Source: Methylorubrum rhodinum (GTDB taxonomy: Bacteria; Pseudomonadota; Alphaproteobacteria; Rhizobiales; Beijerinckiaceae). Taken from it: DNA of 64,000 nt. Position 1 is the first letter of the stretch; each line of letters begins with the position of its first letter. The notes beneath the pieces were generated by a model that saw only the letters and a list, made by a program, of their open reading frames with translations, had not been told where the DNA came from and did not search any database. Location: the NCBI RefSeq assembly GCF_014199935.1, contig NZ_JACHOP010000013.1:1-64000 (forward strand). The letters are read 5' to 3'. Positions 8,467-17,350 of this stretch are shown piece after piece. The position numbers were made by a program, and so were the translations under genes.

Positions 8467-11400
8467 GTGTCAGCGAACGACCTCAAGGAACAGTTCCGTC
8501 CGACGCTCCTCGTCGGTGTCGGTGGCACCGGCATCAAGATCGCCGAGCGGATTTTCGCGCGCGCGCTAGCCGAACGGGCCTGGCTGCGCGACCGGCTCGA
8601 CGTCGTTGCGATCGACACGGACGAGAACGACCTGCGCGGCCTTTCCGCGCTGGAGAGCCGGCAGTGGATTCAGGTCTCGACCACCGACCGGGTCGCGCAG
8701 TTGCTCGACAAGAATCCGGAGATCGAGCCCGACTGGTTCGGTTCGCGGCGCAAGCTGCCGCACGAAATCCTCAACATGACGCTGCTCGACGGGGCTGCCC
8801 AGATCCGGCTTCTGACCCGGCTCGCCCTGACGCATGCGCTTAAGCGGCGGGCGGTGCAGCAGCCGCTGGGCGACGCGATTGGCCGGATCGCAGCGCTCAA
8901 CAGCCGCACCGTGTTTGGCGGGGCGCTCAACGTGATGATGGTCGGCTCGCTGGCCGGCGCCACGGGCTCTGGGCTGTTCTTGCCGGTCGCGCTGCTGCTT
9001 GCCGCGCTCTGCCGCGAACGGTCGATCGCCGCCGAGCTGCGCGGCCTCTTCCTGCTGCCGGACGTGTTCGTGCGCAGCGGCTCCATGCAGTCGGGGCAGA
9101 TCGACAACGTGCATGCCAATGCCTACGCCGCGCTCAAGGAGCTGAACGCAGTCAACCTGTTCGCTGGCGAGCGCATTGGCGCAACCGACCTGCACTTCGA
9201 GTACGCTCCCGGCGCCACGGTCGGTCGCGGGCAGTTCCCGTTCGCCAGCGTGTCGCTGATGGACTACGAGAACATCCGGGGCGGCAATCTCGGGCGCAAC
9301 CTCGACAACTATCTCGAGATGGCGGCTCGAGCGATCTACGTCCTGATGTTCACGCCGATCGGCCAGAAGGTCGCGAGCGTGAGCGTTAACGACGCCAGGG
9401 CCGTGTCGCGCGCCGCCTCGCAGGACACAACCAACATCTATTCGGGCGTTGGCGTCAGTACGATCGAGTACCCCGCCGCCGAGGTTGCCGACTACCTGAC
9501 CCTTAAGCTCGCGAACGAGAACCTTGCCGGCGACTGGCTGCGCCTCGACCGGAGCTTCTTCGAGCGCCAGCGCCGCTACGAGGAGCAGCGTGCCGCTGGC
9601 AACGTCGCCGCCCGCCGCCCCGACCAAGGGCAGGTGTTCCTAGAGGATCTCGACCAGTTCGCCAAGAAGGACAGGCTGCCGTTCTTTGCGGAGATCGATG
9701 CGCGGCTGCATCCCGTCATTCGCGACGAGAGGACGTATGTCGAGAAGGTCGAGCCGCGCTACGAGACTTATCTCGACGCGATCCTCGGCGAGGTCGTCGC
9801 GCGGTTCTGGTCGCGCGAGAACCTCCGCCGCGTGCGCAATCGCGAGATGATCGATTCGAGCCAGCTTCGCAGTCAGACCACGATGACCGATATGGTCCGG
9901 CGTCTGGAGGCGGCGCTAGACGACGATCTGCGCAGCATCGACACGGCGCTGCCGGTGGCCCCGGAAGACGATTTTGTCAACATTCTGCTCACTGCCGACG
10001 ATCTCTCCGAAGGCGAGTGGCGGCCGTTCCATCTCCAGAGCTACCTGATCAAGGACGGTCCCCATCTCATCGAGGTGCGCGCCTTCCTCTATGCGCTGGC
10101 GCGCCGGGTCGCCGAGCGCCGAAGCAAGCTCGACCCGCGCGCCAAGCGCCGGCTCCTCTACGCGCAATCGAACGTGTTCGACACCGAACGGGCAGCCGAC
10201 CCACCCGACCGCCGTTCGCCCAGGACGATCGAGACCGCCCGCGAGGTCGCCGAGCGCGGGCTGCTGTCGCGCTGGGTCAAGGGCTCCCCTGAGGATTTCC
10301 GCGACACCTACGCCGCCTATTTCAACACCTCGCTTCAGGCCTTGCGCGCGTTCGCCGAGGAGGAGATCCGCGCCAAAGTGCTCGACCTGCTCGCGGACGA
10401 GATCGTGGGGCTCGAACGGCACTACGCTGGGCTGTTTCTCGAATTACGGGCGATCTTCGAGCGGCTCAGCCAGGAGGCCGACCTGCTGGAAGGGCGGCAC
10501 GGCGCCGAGATGCGCGCCACGAACGGCAGTGTCTTCGTCAATGCGGACCGCGAGGCGAAGGCGGCCGTCTGGGCGGACCTGCGCACGGCCTCGGGCGGGC
10601 TGCACCTTGCCGAGGCGGCTAACAAGACGCTCGGGCGGGACGTCTACCGTCAGTACCGCAACGATCGCCGGCTCCGCGTCAGCACGGATTTCGGCGCGCT
10701 CGGCAGCGTCTTCGTGAGGGCGATCGTCGAGGATTTCTCGCGCTCGGCCGTGGAGCGCGATTTCCGCAGCCAATACGACATCGGTATCGTCGAGGCGATC
10801 AAGCGCGACAGCCAGCGCATGCGGCAAGACTGGAAAGCCCGCCTGCGCGCGCTCGTCGATCTCGTTTCGTCGCAATCGGATCCGTTTCTGACGCTCACCG
10901 ACCAGGGGCATGGCCAGCGCTCGATGTATTGGGCCGTGCACTCAGACGTGCGCCGCGACATCGCCGACGACCGCGAGTTCGAAACGCTGTTCACCTTCAA
11001 TCAGGGTGAGCAGCCGCTCGTCGCGGAGGCGTTCTCGCCCAAGCAACTGATGTGCTTCAACAGCAAAGTGTTGCTCGAGCTCGTCCACCTCACGAAGGTC
11101 CAGGCCGGAGAGCAGGCGCCGCGCTCCGTGACCGCGCCCGCGCCGGGGCGCTACTACGAAGCCTATGCCCACATGATCGACGGCCTGATCGAGGAGGATC
11201 TCAATCCGCGCGCGAAGTCGCCGCACATCACCCCGCATCTCGACGCCGCGTGGCACCGCCCGGGCATGCTGCCGGAGATCTCGCCGGAGCTTTCGCGGGC
11301 GCAACGCAACGACACTTACCGCGCGCTGGCGATTGCGCTTGGCCTCGGCCTGATCACCTTCGACACCCATTACGGCCAGAAGGTCGCCGGGTTCTCGACG

Positions 11401-11898
11401 CTCGGCCGCGTCGGCGCGTTGGGCTCCTCCGCCGACCTCGTCGCCAGCCATGACTGGTGGGAGGTGACGGGCTCCTTCCTCGCGCATTCCGAACTCGTGC
11501 GCGCGACCGAGCGCTTCTGGAAGGAGACAACTCAGCGTCTCGGACTCGGCGAGAGCGTCGATCCAGACCCGTTCAATGCGCTCTCCGATCCGGCTCTCGT
11601 GGCGGATATCCTACGCCTGTCAGTCCCGCGCGACGACGAGGCGCGGCGCGAAGCGCGCACGCGTGCCCTTCTCGCTGGCTGGATCGCGGCGCTGGCGGAC
11701 TTGGTCGACGTTACGGCTCGCGACTTCGCTGCGCCCGGCAGGCAGGCCCAGCATAATCAGGCGGTCAAGGCGGCGCGCGCTGGCGCCTTCGAGGCCCTTC
11801 GCCGGGATGGTATCCGCCAGGAAACGCTCGGGTCGATCGGGCGGGTCTTCGACCGCGCGGTCGAGGACTCCCGCGCAGCGCTCGGTTCCGCAGTATGA
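8467..11898 (+). CDS. Tubulin/FtsZ-like GTPase (Tubulin_2-type), 1143 aa
   Basis: The N-terminal 300 residues look like a divergent tubulin/FtsZ GTPase. LLVGVGGTGIKIAERI (residues 15-30) matches the first nucleotide loop, VVAIDTDEND (47-56) the next strand, and GSLAGATGSGLFLPVALLLA (from 160) the tubulin signature loop, with GATGSG in place of GGGTGTG. FtsZ is about 380 residues; this protein adds about 800 residues of charged helical sequence rich in Arg and Glu. Large FtsZ-like proteins of this kind have been described in bacteria next to vWA and membrane proteins and proposed to remodel membranes. It probably polymerises or switches with GTP. The start is GTG with an ACGGAGAA ribosome site. 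The stop overlaps the next ATG, so it is coupled to the membrane protein after it. Confidence 0.85.
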   Translation: MSANDLKEQFRPTLLVGVGGTGIKIAERIFARALAERAWLRDRLDVVAIDTDENDLRGLSALESRQWIQVSTTDRVAQLLDKNPEIEPDWFGSRRKLPHEILNMTLLDGAAQIRLLTRLALTHALKRRAVQQPLGDAIGRIAALNSRTVFGGALNVMMVGSLAGATGSGLFLPVALLLAALCRERSIAAELRGLFLLPDVFVRSGSMQSGQIDNVHANAYAALKELNAVNLFAGERIGATDLHFEYAPGATVGRGQFPFASVSLMDYENIRGGNLGRNLDNYLEMAARAIYVLMFTPIGQKVASVSVNDARAVSRAASQDTTNIYSGVGVSTIEYPAAEVADYLTLKLANENLAGDWLRLDRSFFERQRRYEEQRAAGNVAARRPDQGQVFLEDLDQFAKKDRLPFFAEIDARLHPVIRDERTYVEKVEPRYETYLDAILGEVVARFWSRENLRRVRNREMIDSSQLRSQTTMTDMVRRLEAALDDDLRSIDTALPVAPEDDFVNILLTADDLSEGEWRPFHLQSYLIKDGPHLIEVRAFLYALARRVAERRSKLDPRAKRRLLYAQSNVFDTERAADPPDRRSPRTIETAREVAERGLLSRWVKGSPEDFRDTYAAYFNTSLQALRAFAEEEIRAKVLDLLADEIVGLERHYAGLFLELRAIFERLSQEADLLEGRHGAEMRATNGSVFVNADREAKAAVWADLRTASGGLHLAEAANKTLGRDVYRQYRNDRRLRVSTDFGALGSVFVRAIVEDFSRSAVERDFRSQYDIGIVEAIKRDSQRMRQDWKARLRALVDLVSSQSDPFLTLTDQGHGQRSMYWAVHSDVRRDIADDREFETLFTFNQGEQPLVAEAFSPKQLMCFNSKVLLELVHLTKVQAGEQAPRSVTAPAPGRYYEAYAHMIDGLIEEDLNPRAKSPHITPHLDAAWHRPGMLPEISPELSRAQRNDTYRALAIALGLGLITFDTHYGQKVAGFSTLGRVGALGSSADLVASHDWWEVTGSFLAHSELVRATERFWKETTQRLGLGESVDPDPFNALSDPALVADILRLSVPRDDEARREARTRALLAGWIAALADLVDVTARDFAAPGRQAQHNQAVKAARAGAFEALRRDGIRQETLGSIGRVFDRAVEDSRAALGSAV

Positions 11899-13937
11899 CG
11901 GCCGGCCAGGGGCCGGCCGTTGCGTCCAGGGCGGCGGCGCGCCCGACGAGTGTGATCGTCGTCAATTGCAGCCGATGGCCGAACTTCGTCCAGGCTGTGC
12001 GCAACGACGCACTCGACCTCTACGCGGCAGAGGCGCGCGTCGCGTTCTGGGACGTAACGATGGCCGAGAGCGAGGAGACGTTGATCTGGGGACAGTGGCC
12101 CAAGCCCTTCGCCCAGCATCCGCGCCGTTTCGTCGACGAACTGCTCGACCGTATCGAGCAGGTCGAGGAGGCCGCCAACGAGCGCTTGGTTGTCCTGATG
12201 GTTTTCGACCGTCCCGAAAGCCTCTCGCCTGATTCCGGTGCCGACCGGGGGACCGGCGCGGGCGTGCAAGCCGGAGCGAAGGCTGTGAAGATCGCGGTCG
12301 CGGCGGTAGAGCGCCTCTCGCGGCCGATGGTCGAGGCCGATCCGTCGCTACGCTCGAAAGTGCTCTGGATCGCCGCCTTCCACGGCGCCGAGTCCGAACG
12401 GGACAGACGCGTCGCCTTCGACGTGGTGGCGCCGCCAGCCGCTGGTTCGCCGGCCCGGCTCTTCGAGACCGCAGTGTACCTGTCGTCCGCGCGTGGCGGC
12501 AACCGCCGCGCCGGCGACGCTTTCACGGCGCTGCGGATCCTGATTGATCTCGCCCGAGACGAGGATGCGGCGCGCGCCCTTCTGCGTGCGATGCCGAACA
12601 ACCGCGACGGCCGTGTCTTCCTGTTGCGGCCAGCGCGAGTCGCGGCCAACCCCTCCCAGGACACCCGAGCCCGGCTCGCCCGCCTGATCCGCTCGACGAT
12701 GGATACGGCGGGTTCGACGGTCGAGGATCCGGCCGCCGACAGAGTGGGGCCGATCGTGACGCGGTTGCTCGAACGGCTCGAGACGTCGCAACCGGGACGG
12801 ATCGTCGGCTTCACGGCTACGCCGACCCCCGGCTCGAAGAAGGCCGGCGATACCTCGGCGCTCGATGCCGGCACGGTGGAGCCGGCATCCGAGCACTGGG
12901 CGGAGGTCCGGAATCTCGACGGCGGCGAAAGGGCCTTCGTACGCGCGAAGGGCGAACTCGCAACATTGTATGACGCGCGCGACGCCAATCTCGCCCGCGA
13001 GCGCCGATCCCTCGACGAGAACGCCCGTGAGAACGCTGGCCAACTTGAGGAGTTGCGAGGTGCTGCCTTCGATCCGAGCTTTGGAGTGTCCGGCCAAGTC
13101 AAACGGCATCTCGAACGCGGTTGCGATTATCTGTCGCAGAAGTTCGATGCGCTGACCCAGGACGCCCATCGATCCCGTGATGCCCACACGAGCGCACGCG
13201 TCGGGGCGAAGGCGATTCCCGACCACAAGCTCGACGGGCCATTCGATAACTTGCGCTCGGCGCTGTCGGCTTGGCTCCCCCTTGAGGTCATGCTTGTGGC
13301 CACCGGCGCGATGGCGGCCTCCTTCGTGCTGTTCCAGATGCCGATCCTCTTCGCGCACGATGCGAATCGTTGGACGGTCGCGCCGCTGATCGTTGCGGCG
13401 GCCGTCTGGCTCGTCGGCTGGGTGATCGTGCTGGGTCGTTGGCGACGGGCCGAGCGACATCGAATCGATGCGATCGTCGGCGTCCGTACGGCTCAGCGCG
13501 CCGCCGCCGAGGATATCGACGAGATCGCCAAGCTCGGACTGCGACACGTCGCGACGGCACGGCTCGCGGGACAATGCCTGCCGTTCCTGACCCTGATGAC
13601 GCGGCGCGCGGAGGAGATCGGCCGCATCAGCGCAGAGATGCAGCGCGTCTTCGATGCGCTTGAAAGAGAAGCGCCACCGTCCGACGCCAAGGACGAGTTC
13701 GTCGCCACGGCAAAGGAGAAGCTCAGGACGCTGCCCCAGGAAGACGCGTTCAAGACGATTTTGTGGGACGAAAAGCCTCCGGCCACGGCTCTACACGACC
13801 TCGAATTTGACGCCGGCCGCAGCCCGCTCCGTTTCCAGAGCACCTTAACCTTCCGCGGGGTCGTGCGGATCGAGAATGTAGCCTTTGCCGACGACGCTCA
13901 CCCGCCAGCAACGACCCCGCCGAACGTACGATCATGA
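11895..13937 (+). CDS. Membrane protein coupled to the tubulin-like GTPase
   Basis: The 680-residue product has no signal peptide. It opens with an alpha/beta-like domain (TSVIVVNCSRWPNF, then ERLVVLMVFDRPESL and KVLWIAAFHGAES) that resembles a Rossmann or vWA-like core without catalytic motifs. A helical region follows at about 340-440. Two adjacent membrane segments lie at about 462-487 and 493-514. The C-terminal cytoplasmic part includes a predicted coiled coil around AQRAAAEDIDEIAKLGLRH. Its ATG overlaps the stop of the tubulin-like gene (ATGA) and its own stop overlaps the next start, so the proteins are probably made in fixed ratio. It could be the membrane anchor for the GTPase. No named family was recognised. 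Confidence 0.72.
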   Translation: MTAGQGPAVASRAAARPTSVIVVNCSRWPNFVQAVRNDALDLYAAEARVAFWDVTMAESEETLIWGQWPKPFAQHPRRFVDELLDRIEQVEEAANERLVVLMVFDRPESLSPDSGADRGTGAGVQAGAKAVKIAVAAVERLSRPMVEADPSLRSKVLWIAAFHGAESERDRRVAFDVVAPPAAGSPARLFETAVYLSSARGGNRRAGDAFTALRILIDLARDEDAARALLRAMPNNRDGRVFLLRPARVAANPSQDTRARLARLIRSTMDTAGSTVEDPAADRVGPIVTRLLERLETSQPGRIVGFTATPTPGSKKAGDTSALDAGTVEPASEHWAEVRNLDGGERAFVRAKGELATLYDARDANLARERRSLDENARENAGQLEELRGAAFDPSFGVSGQVKRHLERGCDYLSQKFDALTQDAHRSRDAHTSARVGAKAIPDHKLDGPFDNLRSALSAWLPLEVMLVATGAMAASFVLFQMPILFAHDANRWTVAPLIVAAAVWLVGWVIVLGRWRRAERHRIDAIVGVRTAQRAAAEDIDEIAKLGLRHVATARLAGQCLPFLTLMTRRAEEIGRISAEMQRVFDALEREAPPSDAKDEFVATAKEKLRTLPQEDAFKTILWDEKPPATALHDLEFDAGRSPLRFQSTLTFRGVVRIENVAFADDAHPPATTPPNVRS

Positions 13938-16900
13938 GCTTTGACGACGTCCCGAATGCGATCGTTGCGGCTTTGACAGGTTCCCTGTTCTGGGTCTGCC
14001 TCGCCGTGGCGCTCGTCGGGCAGATCGGCCTGCTCTCCGTCGCTTGGCTGCTCGGCCGCGCTTGGCGAGGGCGGTTCACAGCCATTGGAGCCGCCGCCCT
14101 CCTCTTCTGCATCGCTACCTCCTTGCAGGGAATGATGCTGTTCGAGCCCGCAGGTGAGGGTCCGATCCCGTCTCTGGTCGATCTCATGCGGCTCACTGCG
14201 CCCTGGATCGAGCGCGTTCTATACCTGCCGCCTGGCTTCGCCGAGCCGGGTCAACCGCTCGGCTCGGTCCTGCTCAACCTCAGTCTCGGGTTCCTGATGC
14301 TCCCGGCCACCTTGGCCGCTGCCTTGATCGTGCGGAAAATCGTATCGCTGATCGGCCACGCGCGGGAAACAACCGGGGCGCAGCTTGTCGAGGACGCGAA
14401 TGCGGCCGCCATCATTGCGGGATGGTTCCTGCACAGGCCGCCGCTTGCGCATGTCTATCTTATCCTAGTCGGCACGAGCGCGGCGGCGGGACTCGTTCTC
14501 GTCGGCTGGATCTGCGCAGATGTCGAGCAGCAATTTGTCAGGGACGGCATCGCTGCCTCCAGACGGGCACTCTGGGTTGCGCCTTGTCTGATCTTTGGAT
14601 TGCTGTGGGCGGCCACACAACCGGCTGAGAGCGTGCGACCGTCGCAGAAGGCGACGCGCGGAGCCGGAGCCGAGGCAGATGAGCCCGACCTCGAGGCCTT
14701 GTACGAGAGCTACACGGCCGACTTCCGCGCACATCTGCTGCTGGCCAAGGCTAGTCCGGCGGAAGGCCTCCAAGCCGGCCGCACGGATGTCGACGAGACG
14801 GCGGAACGGATCGCGCGCGTCGCCAAGCGGGAGAACCTAGCGGGCAGCGCGGCGTTGGGCGCCGCGCTTGGGCGCAAGCTCAGCGGGATCTGGGGCGGTA
14901 CGCATGGCGCCGCGTCGGGCAACTCGGAGAGGCTCGCCCTGCTGATCGGCGAGGAAGCGAACTACCTTCACTTCCTTGTGCTGGCCGAACTGATCCTGTC
15001 GGCCCAGGACCGCGGTACCACCACTCTGGTGATCGCGCCGGAGTCATCGTTCGACCGCATCGGGACCGCGATCGGTCGGGCGCTGCAGGCTTTCGAGGGT
15101 GGGCCGACGCAGCGGCTCTTCCTGGGAAACGAGCAGCCGAGCGGGCGCTACGACATCGTCGTCAGCTCGCTCCAGCGCCTGGAGGCGGACATTCTGTCGA
15201 GCCGGGAGGCTTCGCTGGAGGAGGCGCGACGGCGCTTCGGCCTCCTGATCGTGATCGACCTGCACCGGCTTGACACGACGTTGCTGCGGCTTCGCCTGAT
15301 CCGCCTGTCCCGGCTGCTTGAGGGGCGCGCCCTCCTAACCGTGGCGCAGAGTGCGCCCCGTGCCGGCCTCAGACCGCAGCTTCTCGCGGTTTTGGCTCCG
15401 CTCAGCGTCGAGACGGTTCGGCCAATCAGCTTGATCGGCCAGGACGCCGCACGCCGCTTCCAGCTCGTATGGCGCAACGACGCCGAGGCACTCAAGGCGC
15501 TCTTCGAGCGGGATCTGGGTAGGCCTCTCCCGGACACGGCGGTGGAACTCGCGCCGCTGATACTGGCGCGCGCTTGGAAGCGCGGCATTGCTGCGACCTT
15601 CTACGACCTCGCTGGTCGCATCGACAGCAAGCTCTGGCTCGGAACCGTGCCGAGCCAGGTCCGCGCGCCCCTCGTCGGAATCGGCCCGGATGAGATGCGA
15701 GACTTCGAAGCTGGCAAAGTCTCGTTTCCCAGACGTGAGCATCGCGTCGTGGTGATCGAGGATCTCGCCAACCTCGTAGAGGCGATGAGCCGGTCCGTGA
15801 ACTTCATGAACAACCCCGGCGTGCTCGTTCACATCGTCGCCCACGATTACCCCTTGCGCGATTTCTTCTGCAACGAGTTGCAAGAGGATGGCGGGCGAGA
15901 GAGCCTACTGCCCATTGCCTCGAGCCCGCGCGGCGGCCCGGCCGAGCTTGCCCTCGCGCTGGCCGACGAGATTCTCAAAGCGCCGAACGGATGCGTATCC
16001 GAGCGCGCCCTCACGCGCTGCTTCGAGGATTCGGACGTCGGTGAGCGTCTTCAGCACGATACCTGGGCCGATACGACGCGCCGGGGATTGACGGAGCTGC
16101 TGGGCGCACAGCTCGGCTACGTACCGGAAATCCGAGTCGAGACGAGCGCCGGTCACGAGCGGCAGTTGATCTTCCGGGCGGCGCACGAGCTTCGGCTCGA
16201 TCCGACCTACATGCTCGATCTGCGGCGCGACGGCCGCTCCGATCCCTATCGGTCTTACCTCGACCGCAACGACAACGGCCTGACCTATATCGAAAGCTCG
16301 CTGATCCTACTGCGCGGCAGCTTCGTCACGATCAAACGCGTCGATACGGACGAGGGAGAGGTCAAAGTAGCGACGGCGGAGATCGGCAGCTCCATCGCGA
16401 ATCTGCACACCCTCAATCGGCCGCGCTATCGCTTCTCTCGCCTGTACGACCCGAATATGCTCGCCAAGGAGCTTGTCCTGCTGGGCGAGCGGGTCTCGGC
16501 CGCAACCGCCCCGATGCAAAGTCTCGTCCTTCTGCTGCGTGGCCCAGTCACCCGCTTCACGGTCGGGTTCCACGAAATGGCCGAGTTGGCGCGACCCTTC
16601 ACGGCCGGGCACGCGCCCAAATGGCAGGAAGAGACCGTGCGGACAGACATGCGCCAGGCGGTGCAGATTCTGCTGCGCCTGCGCGTCGGCGATTCCGTCG
16701 GAGCGGATCGGGCTCGGTGCGCGTTCACGCTGGCCGCGACCCTTCAGGACGTGCTCTGGAGCATGTTTCCCTCCGACGGCGAACGTCTCGCGGTTCTGTC
16801 GCCGCAAGCGGCGCCCGCCGTCGATGAGGTCCTGAAAATGGATCACGAGACCGAGAGCGCGGATCCATTCGAGCTCTATCCGGCGGTCCTAATGCCACGC

Positions 16901-17350
16901 CTCGCCGAAGGCCTCGCCGACGTGGAGCCGCGGGAGCCGTCGAGAGTCTGGACGCCCGGCGGCCTGCTGCGCCCGCCGGTAGAGGAGTCGCGGGCGCTCG
17001 ACAGGATCGCGCGAATGATCAAGGCCCACCAGAGGGATACCGAAGGCGAAGAGATCCTGAGCGATGAGGCGGTCGCGCGCTTCAGCGAGGGTGACCGCTT
17101 CCTCGATTTTCTGCTGATCGAGGACGCCTCGCACGATCTCGGCTGCCTGCGCGCCTTGTTCGAGAACTCGCACCGCGAGGCGGTCATGAACGTCTGGTGC
17201 CGCTACGTCCGCTGGTGTGCGGGCAGGGCCGGGGTTGCGGACTTCTACTACCGCTACGGTGATCCGGGCGAGCGTATTCCGGCGATCTTCGATTTCGAGG
17301 CCGCCGCCGACGTGCTGGAGCGCTGGATGGCCGGAGGGGTCAGGCGATGA
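13934..17350 (+). CDS. Large membrane protein with a helicase-like core pattern
   Basis: The 1138-residue protein has about five membrane segments in its first 230 residues (roughly 17-40, 50-68, 110-135, 172-194, 212-228) and a large soluble remainder. Residues 335-450 follow the spacing of an SF2 helicase first half: TTLVIAPESS resembles motif Ia, RYDIVVSSLQRLE resembles a motif Ib strand, and FGLLIVIDLHRLD resembles motif II. A Walker A lysine loop is not seen, so it is at best a degenerate ATPase. Overlaps of four bases with both neighbours place it in the tubulin/vWA operon. The assignment of the core is inference from pattern only. Confidence 0.65.
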   Translation: MSFDDVPNAIVAALTGSLFWVCLAVALVGQIGLLSVAWLLGRAWRGRFTAIGAAALLFCIATSLQGMMLFEPAGEGPIPSLVDLMRLTAPWIERVLYLPPGFAEPGQPLGSVLLNLSLGFLMLPATLAAALIVRKIVSLIGHARETTGAQLVEDANAAAIIAGWFLHRPPLAHVYLILVGTSAAAGLVLVGWICADVEQQFVRDGIAASRRALWVAPCLIFGLLWAATQPAESVRPSQKATRGAGAEADEPDLEALYESYTADFRAHLLLAKASPAEGLQAGRTDVDETAERIARVAKRENLAGSAALGAALGRKLSGIWGGTHGAASGNSERLALLIGEEANYLHFLVLAELILSAQDRGTTTLVIAPESSFDRIGTAIGRALQAFEGGPTQRLFLGNEQPSGRYDIVVSSLQRLEADILSSREASLEEARRRFGLLIVIDLHRLDTTLLRLRLIRLSRLLEGRALLTVAQSAPRAGLRPQLLAVLAPLSVETVRPISLIGQDAARRFQLVWRNDAEALKALFERDLGRPLPDTAVELAPLILARAWKRGIAATFYDLAGRIDSKLWLGTVPSQVRAPLVGIGPDEMRDFEAGKVSFPRREHRVVVIEDLANLVEAMSRSVNFMNNPGVLVHIVAHDYPLRDFFCNELQEDGGRESLLPIASSPRGGPAELALALADEILKAPNGCVSERALTRCFEDSDVGERLQHDTWADTTRRGLTELLGAQLGYVPEIRVETSAGHERQLIFRAAHELRLDPTYMLDLRRDGRSDPYRSYLDRNDNGLTYIESSLILLRGSFVTIKRVDTDEGEVKVATAEIGSSIANLHTLNRPRYRFSRLYDPNMLAKELVLLGERVSAATAPMQSLVLLLRGPVTRFTVGFHEMAELARPFTAGHAPKWQEETVRTDMRQAVQILLRLRVGDSVGADRARCAFTLAATLQDVLWSMFPSDGERLAVLSPQAAPAVDEVLKMDHETESADPFELYPAVLMPRLAEGLADVEPREPSRVWTPGGLLRPPVEESRALDRIARMIKAHQRDTEGEEILSDEAVARFSEGDRFLDFLLIEDASHDLGCLRALFENSHREAVMNVWCRYVRWCAGRAGVADFYYRYGDPGERIPAIFDFEAAADVLERWMAGGVRR

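Noticed and set aside
8566-9627. A 353-codon minus-strand frame inside the tubulin-like gene
   Set aside because: It is the mirror of the coding strand in GC-rich DNA and does not have a ribosome site or family match.
12020-13574. Long minus-strand frames of 360 and 408 codons within the membrane protein gene
   Set aside because: Both are opposite to a gene with membrane segments and coupled start and stop codons.
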